The translations under genes and the position numbers were made by a program. Positions 14,881 to 23,063 of a stretch of DNA of 64,000 bases are shown here, in pieces. The notes under the pieces were generated by a model that did no database searches, was not told where the DNA came from, and saw nothing but the letters and a program-made list of their open reading frames with translations. The DNA comes from JAIBAC01 sp046331095 (lineage in GTDB: Bacteria; Actinomycetota; Acidimicrobiia; UBA2766). Within the stretch, counting starts at the first letter, position 1. Every line of letters begins with the position of its first letter. The stretch is taken from positions 558,001 through 622,000 of the forward strand of contig JAXLRM010000003.1 in NCBI GenBank assembly GCA_046331095.1. The letters run 5' to 3'.

Positions 14881-17574
14881 TCAGATGGCGCGGAGCAGAT
14901 CGACGTTGGGTCTCCTCGCGGCACGGACGGCCGCCGTCGCGGCAGCCACCGTCGACACGGCGGCTATCGCGGCGACGCCGACGAGGTATCCCCACGGGAT
15001 CGCGAGCTGATCGGGAGCAGGGTCGAAGACCCCTTGGAGCACCTCGACGAGCATGTTCGACAGTGCCCAGGCGCACACCGCTCCGGTGACGAGGCCCGCA
15101 GCGGTCACGATCGCGGACTCGGCCCAGACGAAGCTGCCGAGCTGGCGCCGGCTGGCGCCGAGCGCTGCCGCGATCGCGTAGGTGCGCCGACGCTCGTTGA
15201 GGCCGAGCCAGAGCGTGAGCCCGGTCGCGGCCGCGGCGAGCGCGAGCGCGAAGCCGAGCTCGACGCGCGTGAGGCCGCGGAGGTCGACTGCGGTGAGGCT
15301 GGAGCCGACGATCCTGCGGCTCGACTGCACGTCGGTGACGGCGGCGGCGGTGCCGACCCGTAGGCGGAGCTCGTCGGCGACGGTGGCGACGCCGGTCCCG
15401 CCGGTGTCGACGAGGAACGCGCCGACGCTGTCGCTGCCGGTCGCCTGGGCGACGTAGGCGGCGTTGGCGAGCAGGAAGCTGTCACGTGGCGCGGTGGGGA
15501 ACTCCTTGACGACACCGGCGTAGTGGAACGCCACGTCGCGGTACTCCTTGGTGACCCCGTTCTGGAGGCGCAGGCTGATCTGGTCGCCGGGGACGAGCTG
15601 GAAGTCCTTGACCGTCTCGGCCGAGACGAGGATGTTGTCGGGCCGCGCGGCGAGAGCGGCGACGAGCTCACGAGCGCTGCCGCCTTGGAAGTAGGCGTCC
15701 TGGAGGCGGCCGGCGGCGACGACCGTGGCCGGGTTCACGCCGTAGAGGTCCTGGAGGTCGTTGCCGACATAGGCGTAGCGGTGCTGGATCGCCTCGACGT
15801 GGTGGACGCCAGGGGTGGAGGTGATCGATGCGGCGAGTCCCGAACCGGGCGGGATCTCGGTGCCCGGCGAGGTCGTGACGGTCACGTCGGCGCCGTTGGT
15901 GAGCACGGCGTCGACCTCTGCCTGTTGCTGGTAGGTGCGGTTGAAGATCGCGGTCGACGCTGCGAAGCCGACCGTGAGCGCGACGAGCGCGGCGCCCCGG
16001 GCGACGAGGCGACGTTGACGCGCCATGCCGGCCGCGACGGTGTCCGCGAGCCCGCCCGAGAGAGGCCGGAGCACGACGGCGAGCAGGGGCCGGCCGCGGC
16101 CGACGAGCAGGTCGGTGATCCGGTAGGTGAGCAGCCCCGCTCCGATCCAGAGCAGGGCAGGTCCCGCGAATGCCCAGTAGCTCACGGAGATGTTCGGTAC
16201 GCCTTCGACGGCGAGGACGAGCTTGTAGCCGTTGCGCGACGTGAGCCAGAACACGACTGCCGCGGCGGCGAGCATGATCAGGTCGACTCCCCAGCGCATC
16301 CACCTTGGACTGCGGGGGCGCCCGATCGGGCGGCGTGCGGCTGCGATCGTCGTGTCGCGGGCATCACGGCGTGCCGGGAGGGCGACCGCGGCGGCGGCGA
16401 TCGCCATGCCGGCAGCCACCGCGGCAGCGGACCACGCGAAGGCTGCCGTGGTGGTCGCGCCGAAGCTGGCGGTCCCGAACGCCCAGCGTCCGACTGCGAC
16501 GGCAACGCCGAGGCCGGCGGCGGAGCCGGCCAGCCCGACGGCGATCGCTTCGAAGGCCCCGAGCACGACGAGCAGGCCGGTGCTCGCTCCACGGGTACGC
16601 AGCAGCGCTTGTTCCCGCCGGCGCCGGTCACGGCCCGACGCCGCGACGGCAGCGGTGAGCAAGCCGGCGAGGACGGCGCCCGGTGCGCCCAGGAACAGGA
16701 ACAGCACCTGCGCGTAGAGAGCGTCGGTGCGGGCGCTCGCGAGGGTTGCAGCGAGGTTGTCGCCGACGAGGCCGCTGCCCGCCAGGCGGACCTCGAGGTT
16801 GCGCGCCCTGCCGGTGACCTCGCCGTAGGCGGCCGCGGGGTCGCGGGGCAGGTCGTGGTCGAGCCGCAGGTGGAGCTGCCCGCGTACGAGATCGGGACGG
16901 GTCGTCGCCAGCGGGTCGAAGACCTGGTGCCACGTTGCGGCCGGGAGGACCACGACGTTGTCGGGCGGTGCCTGGGGTTGGGCGCCGGGGGGCGCTCCGA
17001 CGTCCTGGAACAGCGAGTCGGCCTGGGGTATGTCGACGATGCCGTCGACGGTGACCTTCACCGGTGCGAGGCCCGCCCGGCCGATCGTGATCGTGTCACC
17101 CGGGTGGGCAGCGAGGTTGGCGGCGGTCTGTTGGAACAACAACACGCCGTCGGACCTGCCGGCGAGGTCGCGCATCTCGTCCGCGAACGTGCGGCGGTAG
17201 GTGTCGTCCAGCCCGAGCGCCCTGCCCGGCCCGGTCGTCCGGGTGGTGCCGCCGTGTGCCAGTTCGAGTCCGCTCGTGGTGGCGAACAGGACGGGTTCGC
17301 TCGCGATCACGTGCGGGTCGGCGGCGACGGTCGCGGCGACCCGGGCAGGGTCCGCTCCCGCCTGGGTCTCGACCTGCCAGTCGACGGCGACGGTCTCGAT
17401 GGCGCGTCTCGTCATCGTCGCCTTCGATGCGGACAGGAACGTGCCCAGGGAGGCGAGCAGGCCGACTGCGAGCGCGACCCCGGCGGCGGTGGCGGCGAAG
17501 CGCCCGCCGCGGCGGCGCACGAGCGCGGCGGTCCAGGCGAGGACGAGACGGGAGCGGCCGCGGTGGCGTGTCAT
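14881..17574 (-). CDS. FtsX-like ABC transporter permease
   Basis: An 897-aa permease with two FtsX/MacB-type units. The first transmembrane helix (AATAAGVALAVGLLASLGTF) is followed by a large extracytoplasmic domain (about 60-290). A helical bundle (FLFLGAPGAVLAGLLTAAVAA and others, about 295-420) comes next, then a second set with LVARGAALVALTVGFAAS and another exterior domain to about 770. The closing three helices include LGLNERRRTYAIAAALGASRRQL, the FtsX coupling-helix motif. Two ATPase genes lie directly upstream, with a 4-bp ATGA overlap to the nearer one. Such systems act on envelope lipids, lipoproteins, peptides or antibiotics; the cargo here is unknown. Confidence 0.9.
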   Translation of the reverse strand: MTRHRGRSRLVLAWTAALVRRRGGRFAATAAGVALAVGLLASLGTFLSASKATMTRRAIETVAVDWQVETQAGADPARVAATVAADPHVIASEPVLFATTSGLELAHGGTTRTTGPGRALGLDDTYRRTFADEMRDLAGRSDGVLLFQQTAANLAAHPGDTITIGRAGLAPVKVTVDGIVDIPQADSLFQDVGAPPGAQPQAPPDNVVVLPAATWHQVFDPLATTRPDLVRGQLHLRLDHDLPRDPAAAYGEVTGRARNLEVRLAGSGLVGDNLAATLASARTDALYAQVLFLFLGAPGAVLAGLLTAAVAASGRDRRRREQALLRTRGASTGLLVVLGAFEAIAVGLAGSAAGLGVAVAVGRWAFGTASFGATTTAAFAWSAAAVAAGMAIAAAAVALPARRDARDTTIAAARRPIGRPRSPRWMRWGVDLIMLAAAAVVFWLTSRNGYKLVLAVEGVPNISVSYWAFAGPALLWIGAGLLTYRITDLLVGRGRPLLAVVLRPLSGGLADTVAAGMARQRRLVARGAALVALTVGFAASTAIFNRTYQQQAEVDAVLTNGADVTVTTSPGTEIPPGSGLAASITSTPGVHHVEAIQHRYAYVGNDLQDLYGVNPATVVAAGRLQDAYFQGGSARELVAALAARPDNILVSAETVKDFQLVPGDQISLRLQNGVTKEYRDVAFHYAGVVKEFPTAPRDSFLLANAAYVAQATGSDSVGAFLVDTGGTGVATVADELRLRVGTAAAVTDVQSSRRIVGSSLTAVDLRGLTRVELGFALALAAAATGLTLWLGLNERRRTYAIAAALGASRRQLGSFVWAESAIVTAAGLVTGAVCAWALSNMLVEVLQGVFDPAPDQLAIPWGYLVGVAAIAAVSTVAAATAAVRAARRPNVDLLRAI

Positions 17575-18257
17575 CGGAGGGTTCCTGCGTGGACGCCGGT
17601 GGCGAGGCGCCCGTCGTGCATCGTCCAGCGGATGGGGAAGCGGTCGACGACGCCGGGGTCGTGGGTGTTGACGAGGAGGGCGGCGCCGGACTCCACGGCC
17701 GCCGCGATCAGGGCGTCGACGACGAGAAGGGCGCTGTGCTGGTCGAGTTGACCCGTGGGTTCGTCGGCGAGGATCAACCGTGGGCGGCCGGCCAGGGCGC
17801 GGGCCACGGCGACACGTTGGGCCTGTCCGCCCGACAGCTCCTCGGGGAGCCTGGCCGCGAGCGGCTCCAGGCCGAGGCGCGCCAGGGCAGCGTGCGCCTT
17901 GGCGGTGTGGCTGCCGGCGGGGCCGTCACCTGCGAGCACGAGAGGCAGGGCGACGTTCTCGACGACGTCGAGGGGTGGGAGCAGGCTCGGTGCCTGGAAC
18001 ACGACCGCTACCGGTCCCGGACGGAGCTCGTCACGGGGGCCGATGGCGGGCCACGTGACGGTGCCGGTCGTGGGGAGGTCGAGGCCCGCGAGGAGGTGCA
18101 GCAGGGTCGTCTTGCCGGAACCGGAAGCGCCACCGAGGGCGATGTGGTCCCCCGCGTGGACGATGCAGTCGGCGCCGTGCACAGCGACGACGGCGCGGTG
18201 CCCGTCGCCGAAGGTGCGTGACACCTCGTGTGCACGGACGACGATCGCGGAGCTCAC
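17571..18257 (-). CDS. ABC transporter ATPase (LolD/MacB type), first of a pair
   Basis: A 228-aa ATPase with Walker A GGASGSGKTTLL near residue 43, Q-loop VVFQAPSLLPPLD near 88, signature ELSGGQAQRVAVARAL near 138, Walker B RLILADEPTGQLD near 160 and H-loop LLVNTHD near 198. It belongs to the family that energises FtsX-like permeases. Its start overlaps the stop of the second ATPase by 4 bp and its stop overlaps the permease start by 4 bp, so the three are translationally coupled. The segment between Walker A and the Q-loop is short. Confidence 0.9.
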   Translation of the reverse strand: MSSAIVVRAHEVSRTFGDGHRAVVAVHGADCIVHAGDHIALGGASGSGKTTLLHLLAGLDLPTTGTVTWPAIGPRDELRPGPVAVVFQAPSLLPPLDVVENVALPLVLAGDGPAGSHTAKAHAALARLGLEPLAARLPEELSGGQAQRVAVARALAGRPRLILADEPTGQLDQHSALLVVDALIAAAVESGAALLVNTHDPGVVDRFPIRWTMHDGRLATGVHAGTLR

Positions 18258-18949
18258 GCGTCCGCCTTCCCGTCGTGGAGGCTGGTCTCGTGGTCGGCGG
18301 CGGCGGCGACGGCGGGGTTGTGGGTGACGACGACGATCGCCGCGCCCGCGTCGGCGTGGCGGCGCAGCAGTGCCATGACCTGCGCGGCGGTCGTGTCGTC
18401 GAGCTCGCCGGTGGGTTCGTCGGCGAGGAGCACGGGGGGGTCGTTCGCGAGCGCGACGGCCAGCGCGGCGCGCACCGCTTCCCCGCCGGACAGGGATGGC
18501 GGGAGCGCACCCGCGCGTGCGCCGAGGCCGACGTCGGCGAGCAGCTCCCGCACGCGGCCGCGGTCCGGCCGGTCGGCGAGGCGCTGGGCGACGGCGACGT
18601 TCTCCTCGACGCTGAGGTGGTCGACGAGGTTGGCGGTCTGGAAGACCATCCCGATCGTGCGGGCGCGCAGGGCGGCCCGTTCGGACTCGGGGCGCCGCGT
18701 CATCGTCTCGCCTGCCACGCGCACGGTGCCGCCGTCGGGTTCGTCGAGCCCGGCGAGGCAGGCCAGCAGGGTCGACTTGCCGGACCCCGACGGCCCCGTG
18801 AACGCGTGGATCTCCCCCGGACGGACACGCAGCGACACGCCGCGCAGCGCGAGGGTCTCGTCGTCACCTGCGTGGTAGAAGCGGTACAGGTCGATCGCCT
18901 CCAGCACCGGCCCGGACCCGGGCCCGAGTGCGACAGCGGGGCTCGTCAC
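18254..18949 (-). CDS. ABC transporter ATPase (LolD/MacB type) with altered signature motif
   Basis: A 231-aa ATPase: Walker A TGPSGSGKSTLL near residue 51, Q-loop MVFQTANLVDHLSVEEN near 100, Walker B PVLLADEPTGELD near 173 and H-loop VVVTHNPAVAA near 205. The signature reads LSGGEAVRAALAVAL instead of LSGGQQQRVAIARAL: the Gln and Arg that follow LSGGQ are changed. Together with the first ATPase this suggests an asymmetric heterodimer driving the FtsX-like permease. The GTG start at 18949 sits 6 bp after the lipoprotein stop. Confidence 0.88.
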   Translation of the reverse strand: MTSPAVALGPGSGPVLEAIDLYRFYHAGDDETLALRGVSLRVRPGEIHAFTGPSGSGKSTLLACLAGLDEPDGGTVRVAGETMTRRPESERAALRARTIGMVFQTANLVDHLSVEENVAVAQRLADRPDRGRVRELLADVGLGARAGALPPSLSGGEAVRAALAVALANDPPVLLADEPTGELDDTTAAQVMALLRRHADAGAAIVVVTHNPAVAAAADHETSLHDGKADA

Positions 18950-18955
18950 CGGTGC

Positions 18956-19606
18956 TCATCTCCATGTCAGGGAGTCGCTGACGGTCTTCCACGGATCCAC
19001 GTTGTCGGCGCCCTTGGCGCCCGCGAGGGTGAGGGTGACCTGCGTTGCGTCTTGGACGAACACGTAGCGCTCGACCGCGAGCAGGGCCTTCTTGGCAGTC
19101 ACCGCATTCGCGGCGCTGCCGACCTCGTAGAGGGCGACGATGCCGTTGCCGCCACGGCGGGTCACGGGCTTCACCGTCACGATGCGGAACGTCGGGTCGC
19201 CCGACACGTCCTTCAAGTCCGAAGCCGCGACCGACTCCGCGGTGGGCGCGCCCGATGCCGGCGACTCGGCGATCGTGATCGAGTTGTACTTGTCGGTGAA
19301 GGTGGCGCCGCCCTGGGTGTCGGTGCGGGCCCAGCCTTCGGGGACCTGGACCGTGAACGCGCCGTCAGGTGGTGTGTAGGGCACGAACGCCTGGTCGTCC
19401 GGTATGTCGCCCGGCTCGACGACCTCGGGCGCGTTCGGGTCGACCGCGCCCGGCGCCGTCGTCGTGGTCGTGGTCGCCGCCGTGTCGTTCGCAGCCGTCG
19501 TCGTCGTCGTCACTTCCGACGCCACCGGGGTGCCCGACGCGCACGCGGTGGCAATCACGAGGGCAAGGGACGCCGACGAGACGGCGACTGCGGTGGACTT
19601 GTGCAT
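18956..19606 (-). CDS. Secreted lipoprotein of the ABC transporter operon
   Basis: A 216-aa lipoprotein. The signal peptide MHKSTAVAVSSASLALVIATAC ends in a lipobox with Cys22, then comes a Thr-rich spacer (about residues 32-50), then a compact domain with FVPYTPPDGAFTVQVPEGWAR followed by FTDKYNSITIAE. The PEGW motif and strand pattern resemble PsbP/LpqN-type lipoproteins. It is the first gene of the operon with the two ATPases and the permease and may deliver or sense their cargo. The divergent two-component system shares the 134-bp promoter region, so transporter expression may be under its control (inference). Confidence 0.78.
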   Translation of the reverse strand: MHKSTAVAVSSASLALVIATACASGTPVASEVTTTTTAANDTAATTTTTTAPGAVDPNAPEVVEPGDIPDDQAFVPYTPPDGAFTVQVPEGWARTDTQGGATFTDKYNSITIAESPASGAPTAESVAASDLKDVSGDPTFRIVTVKPVTRRGGNGIVALYEVGSAANAVTAKKALLAVERYVFVQDATQVTLTLAGAKGADNVDPWKTVSDSLTWR

Positions 19607-19687
19607 GTGCGGCTCCGGACTGATCGGCTCGCTCCGACGCTACGGACGCTCCGGCAAGTGCACGGCAAGAGAAGGCGAGCGGACCGC

Positions 19688-19704
19688 CAGAACTCGGTCA
19701 GAAC
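19688..19704 (+). promoter_or_regulatory. Candidate response-regulator box (CAGAAC direct repeat)
   Basis: CAGAAC at 19688-19693 and again at 19699-19704, an 11-bp period, lying between the divergent lipoprotein and response-regulator genes, 37 bp before the latter's GTG. OmpR-family regulators bind direct repeats one helical turn apart, so self-regulation and control of the ABC operon are plausible. Binding itself is inferred. Confidence 0.4.
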
Positions 19705-19740
19705 CGCCTGCGCCCGCGCCGCGCTGCGTAGCGTTGGAGC

Positions 19741-20421
19741 GTGCCCGGAGAGCGGATCCTGCTGATCGAGGACGACGAGCGCATCGGCTCGACCCTCGAA
19801 CGCGCCCTGGACTCCTCCGGCTACGCGGTCGAGTGGCACCGCCACGGAGGTGACGGCGTCAGCGACGCCGCGGCGACACGTCCCGATCTCGTCCTGCTCG
19901 ACCTGGGGCTTCCCGACGTCGACGGACTCGAGGTGTGCCGCCGCATCCACGTGTGCGCCCCGACCGTGCCGATCGTGATGCTCACCGCTCGCGACGAGGA
20001 GCTCGACGTCGTCGTCGGCCTCGATGCGGGCGCCATCGACTACGTCACCAAGCCGTTCAGGCTCGCCGAGCTCCTCGCGCGCATCCGCGCGCAGCTGCGC
20101 CATTCGGACACCACCACGGTCGGCGTCCGCGCCGGTGACGACCTGCGCGTGGACTCGGCGGCGCGGCGGGCCTGGCTCGGCGAGGACGAGCTCGTGCTGC
20201 GCCCCAAGGAGTTCGACCTACTGGTCCGTCTGGTCGCGGACGCCGGCCGCGTCGTCACCCGCGAGACCCTGATGGCCGACGTGTGGGACGAGCACTGGTT
20301 CGGCTCGACCAAGACCCTCGACTTCCACGTCGCCGCGTTGCGCCGCAAGATCGACTCCCCCGGACGTGAGAGCCGGATCACCACGTTGCGCGGCGTCGGG
20401 TACCGCTTCGAGGCCGGATGA
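19741..20421 (+). CDS. OmpR-family response regulator
   Basis: A 226-aa two-component response regulator. The receiver domain (about 1-120) has the acidic pocket IEDDER (Asp11, Asp12), the phospho-acceptor Asp54 in DLVLLDLGLPD, Thr in MLTARDEE and Lys in VTKPFR. The C-terminal winged helix (about 130-226) has LVLRPKEFDLLVRL, the recognition helix region KTLDFHVAALRRKI and the closing TLRGVGYRFE. The GTG start opens the coding region. The gene overlaps the kinase start by 4 bp (ATGA). Confidence 0.93.
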   Translation: MPGERILLIEDDERIGSTLERALDSSGYAVEWHRHGGDGVSDAAATRPDLVLLDLGLPDVDGLEVCRRIHVCAPTVPIVMLTARDEELDVVVGLDAGAIDYVTKPFRLAELLARIRAQLRHSDTTTVGVRAGDDLRVDSAARRAWLGEDELVLRPKEFDLLVRLVADAGRVVTRETLMADVWDEHWFGSTKTLDFHVAALRRKIDSPGRESRITTLRGVGYRFEAG

Positions 20422-21719
20422 GGCGGCGGATCCTCGCCGCGATCCTGGGGACCACTGCGCTCGCGATCCTGCTCTTCGGCCTCCCGCTCGCATTCGTCGC
20501 AGAGCGATTCGTGGACCAAGAGGCCACCTTGCGCCTGGAGCGGCAGGCGATCCTCGCGGCCCACGAGGTCCCCGGGGACTTCGCCACCGGCAACGATCCC
20601 GTGGAGCTGCCCGCGGGGACCGACGCTGCCTCGCTCGCGCTCTACGGAACCGACGGTGCCCGCGTCACGGGAGGGGGCCCGGCGAGCGCCGATCCCGACA
20701 CCCGATCCGCGCTCGCGAACCGGGTGAGCGACACCGAGACCGGCGGTGTGCGCATCGTCGCCGTCCCGGTCACGGCCGACGAACGCGTGATCGGTGCGAT
20801 CCGGGCCGAGCAGCCGACGGCGGCGAGCGACATGGCCACGTGGCGCGTGCTCGGCCTGCTCGCCGCGCTCGCAGTCGCCGTCTTCGCGGTCGGCACACTG
20901 GTCGCCGTCGTCGTCGCCCGCCGCCTCGCGCGGCCTGTTCGTCACCTCACCGATGCGGTCGTCGCGCTGGGCAACGGCGCCTTCGACGTCGAGATGGCAC
21001 CTGTCGGGATCGGCGAGATCGACTCCGCCTCGCGGGCCGTCACCGCGACGGCGAACCGGCTCGACACGCTGCTGCGACGCGAGCGCGCCTTCAGCGCGGA
21101 CGCCTCGCACCAGCTCCGCACCCCTCTCGCCGGGTTGCGTGCCGCCATCGAGACCGAACTCGAGTTCCCGCGTGAGGATGCGGCCGCTGTGCTGCGCGAG
21201 TCGATCGAGGACATCGACCGCCTCGAACGCACCATCGAGGAACTGCTCTGCGTCGCCCGCTCGGACCAGTCGTCCGAGGCAGAGGTCGACATCGCGGGCG
21301 TCGTCGAGGACCTGCGCGCGGGCTGGCACGGCCCGCTCGCGGCCGCCGGTCGCCCGTTGCGCATCCACGTCGACGACGATCTCCCGCCGGCACGCGGGAA
21401 CCCGGTCCTGCTCCGCCACGCCCTCGACGTCGTGCTCGACAACGCGCTGGTCCACGGCGCCGGCACGGTAACCGTCTCCGCCGCCGTGGCCGACACGAGC
21501 GTGACCTTGTCGGTCAGCGACGAAGGCCCCGGCTTCTCGGCGACAAACGCGGCGCGGCCGCCTGCCGAGCCGCACGGCATGGGCCTCGACCTCGCCGGCC
21601 GGCTGCTCGCCAGGATGGCGGCCCGCCTCGTGATCTCCGATCGCCGGCGCCATCCGCGGATCGACATCGTCATGGCGCGGGTGGGCCCCGGCTTGATGCC
21701 GGGGCCCACCCCACGTTGA
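20418..21719 (+). CDS. Two-component sensor histidine kinase
   Basis: A 433-aa membrane kinase. Transmembrane helix 1 is near residues 5-27 (ILAAILGTTALAILLFGLPLAFV), an exterior sensor of about 110 residues follows, helix 2 is near 143-166, then HAMP (RRLARPVRHLTDAVVALGNG). The dimerisation/phosphoacceptor box is RAFSADASHQLRTPLAGL with His near 233. The ATPase domain has the N box HALDVVLDNALVHG, the G1 box VSDEGPGFS and G2 GMGLDLAGRLL. The sensor resembles no ligand-binding family I know. It pairs with the response regulator it overlaps and neighbours the ABC transporter, a common layout for envelope-stress or peptide sensing. Confidence 0.92.
   Translation: MRRRILAAILGTTALAILLFGLPLAFVAERFVDQEATLRLERQAILAAHEVPGDFATGNDPVELPAGTDAASLALYGTDGARVTGGGPASADPDTRSALANRVSDTETGGVRIVAVPVTADERVIGAIRAEQPTAASDMATWRVLGLLAALAVAVFAVGTLVAVVVARRLARPVRHLTDAVVALGNGAFDVEMAPVGIGEIDSASRAVTATANRLDTLLRRERAFSADASHQLRTPLAGLRAAIETELEFPREDAAAVLRESIEDIDRLERTIEELLCVARSDQSSEAEVDIAGVVEDLRAGWHGPLAAAGRPLRIHVDDDLPPARGNPVLLRHALDVVLDNALVHGAGTVTVSAAVADTSVTLSVSDEGPGFSATNAARPPAEPHGMGLDLAGRLLARMAARLVISDRRRHPRIDIVMARVGPGLMPGPTPR
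21681..21709 (+). terminator. Strong hairpin at the end of the kinase gene
   Basis: A perfect 12-bp stem, GTGGGCCCCGGC / GCCGGGGCCCAC, with the 5-nt loop TTGAT, inside the last codons of the kinase (VGPGLMPGP). No T-run follows. It probably ends the two-component transcript and may also stop the convergent secreted-protein transcript. Confidence 0.65.
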
Positions 21720-21791
21720 GTGTCGGTCACAGGAGCGCCGGACGGCGGTCGGCTGGGGCCTTCGTGGCCGCCGTCGCCTGCCCCGGTGCCG

Positions 21792-22247
21792 TCACTTCTC
21801 CGCGCCGGCCGCCTCGTTCGGGTCGGTGTGGTTTGCGGCCGGGCCGCCGTCGCATTCGGCATGCGTCGCGGCATCGATGCCGTCGACGCAGTCGACGCCG
21901 TCTGCCTCGGCGCCGTGTCCGGGGGTCTCGGGGGCTTCGTTCGCCTCCGGAGTCTCGGGCCCTTCGTTGGCATCCGGGGTGTCGGCCTTCGCGTTGTCAC
22001 CGGTTGCGGTAGGCGGTGCCGGGGTGGTCCCGCCTGCCGTGGCCAGTGGAGCGCGAGCCGATCGGGCAACAGCAGCCGACGTGTGCACGGCTGCCGCGGG
22101 GGCGACGGCCGCACCGGAGTCGGTGGCCGCAGTGGGCGACGTCGGCGCCACTGGGCCCGTCGCCGCCATGGCGATGCCGGCCGCGCCGGCGAAGAGGCCC
22201 AGACCTGCGATCGTCGCAAGGGTCGCGAACTTCAATCGGGGCTTCAT
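21792..22247 (-). CDS. Small secreted Ala/Pro/Thr-rich protein
   Basis: A 151-aa exported protein. The signal peptide MKPRLKFATLATIAGLGLFAGAAGIAMA ends with an AMA-A type cleavage site near residue 28. The mature part is low-complexity: an Ala/Thr/Pro stretch, then an acidic Glu/Pro/Asp stretch (about 85-115), then two Cys in DGVDCVDGIDAATHAECDGG that could form a disulfide or bind a metal. The ATG at 22247 has a clear AGAAAGGAACCCG site. It is divergent from the second two-component system and is a candidate target or accessory of it. I recognise no family. Confidence 0.65.
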   Translation of the reverse strand: MKPRLKFATLATIAGLGLFAGAAGIAMAATGPVAPTSPTAATDSGAAVAPAAAVHTSAAVARSARAPLATAGGTTPAPPTATGDNAKADTPDANEGPETPEANEAPETPGHGAEADGVDCVDGIDAATHAECDGGPAANHTDPNEAAGAEK

Positions 22248-22334
22248 CGGGTTCCTTTCTGGGGGCAGCACCGACTGCTTCGGTGCCGGTCGCGCCAACG
22301 TAGGGTGGGCCACCTCGAGCAAACCCCAAGCGAC

Positions 22335-22362
22335 CTGAAGGCCGGCTTAAGGCGAACTTCAG
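22335..22362 (+). promoter_or_regulatory. Candidate response-regulator operator: three direct repeats
   Basis: CTGAAG (22335-22340), CTTAAG (22346-22351) and CTTCAG (22357-22362) are spaced exactly 11 bp, just before the GTG of the response regulator at 22386 and upstream of the divergent secreted protein. This is the classic geometry of OmpR/PhoP-type binding sites. Autoregulation is the natural inference. Confidence 0.5.
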
Positions 22363-22385
22363 CCCACCGGTGGCACGCTTGCCGC

Positions 22386-23063
22386 GTGAGAATCCTCGTC
22401 ATCGAAGACGACAAGCGGCTCAACACGGTGCTGCGCCGCGGTCTGGAGGCGGAGGGCTTCGCCGTCGACAGCGCGCTGGACGGCGAGCAAGGCGTCTGGC
22501 TCGCGACCGAGAATCCCTACGACGCGATCGTGCTCGACGTCATGCTCCCCAAGCTCAACGGTCTGCGGGTCTGCGCCCACCTCCGCGACACGGGCATCTG
22601 GACCCCGATCCTGATGCTCACTGCCAAGGACGGCGAGTTCGACGAAGCCGAGGCGCTCGACACCGGCGCCGACGACTACCTCACCAAGCCGTTCTCCTTC
22701 GTCGTCCTCGTAGCCCACTTGCGGGCGCTGCTGCGCCGCGGCACGCCCGCCCGCCCGACCACGCTCGTGGTGGGCGACATCGCGATCGACCCCGCCACCC
22801 GTACCTGCACCCGCCGTGACGAGGTGGTCGAGCTCACGGCGAAGGAGTTCGCTCTGGTCGAGTACCTCGCCCGGCGCCGCGGGGAGGTGGTGAGCAAGTC
22901 CGAGCTCCTCGACCATGCCTGGGACTTCGCGTTCGACGGCGACCCGAGCATCGTCGAGGTCCACGTCTCCAACATCCGCCGCAAGCTCGATCGACCGTTC
23001 GACGCTCGCAGCCTGCGCACGGTCCGTGGCCATGGCTACCGGCTGGTGCCCGATGGCAGGTGA
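22386..23063 (+). CDS. OmpR-family response regulator
   Basis: A 225-aa regulator. The receiver has VIEDDKRL (Asp8, Asp9), phospho-acceptor Asp51 in DAIVLDVMLPKLNG, MLTAKDGE and LTKPFSF. The winged-helix output domain has VVELTAKEFALVEYLARR, SIVEVHVSNIRRKL in the recognition helix area and TVRGHGYRLV at the end. This is the MprA/CutR-like actinobacterial subtype by overall pattern. The GTG start at 22386 has a weak site. The last 11 bp overlap the kinase gene, so the two are co-translated. Confidence 0.93.
   Translation: MRILVIEDDKRLNTVLRRGLEAEGFAVDSALDGEQGVWLATENPYDAIVLDVMLPKLNGLRVCAHLRDTGIWTPILMLTAKDGEFDEAEALDTGADDYLTKPFSFVVLVAHLRALLRRGTPARPTTLVVGDIAIDPATRTCTRRDEVVELTAKEFALVEYLARRRGEVVSKSELLDHAWDFAFDGDPSIVEVHVSNIRRKLDRPFDARSLRTVRGHGYRLVPDGR

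Noticed and set aside
15523..17751. 742-aa open frame on the plus strand
   Set aside because: Antisense to the FtsX-like permease; rich in Arg, Gly and Asp with no domains.
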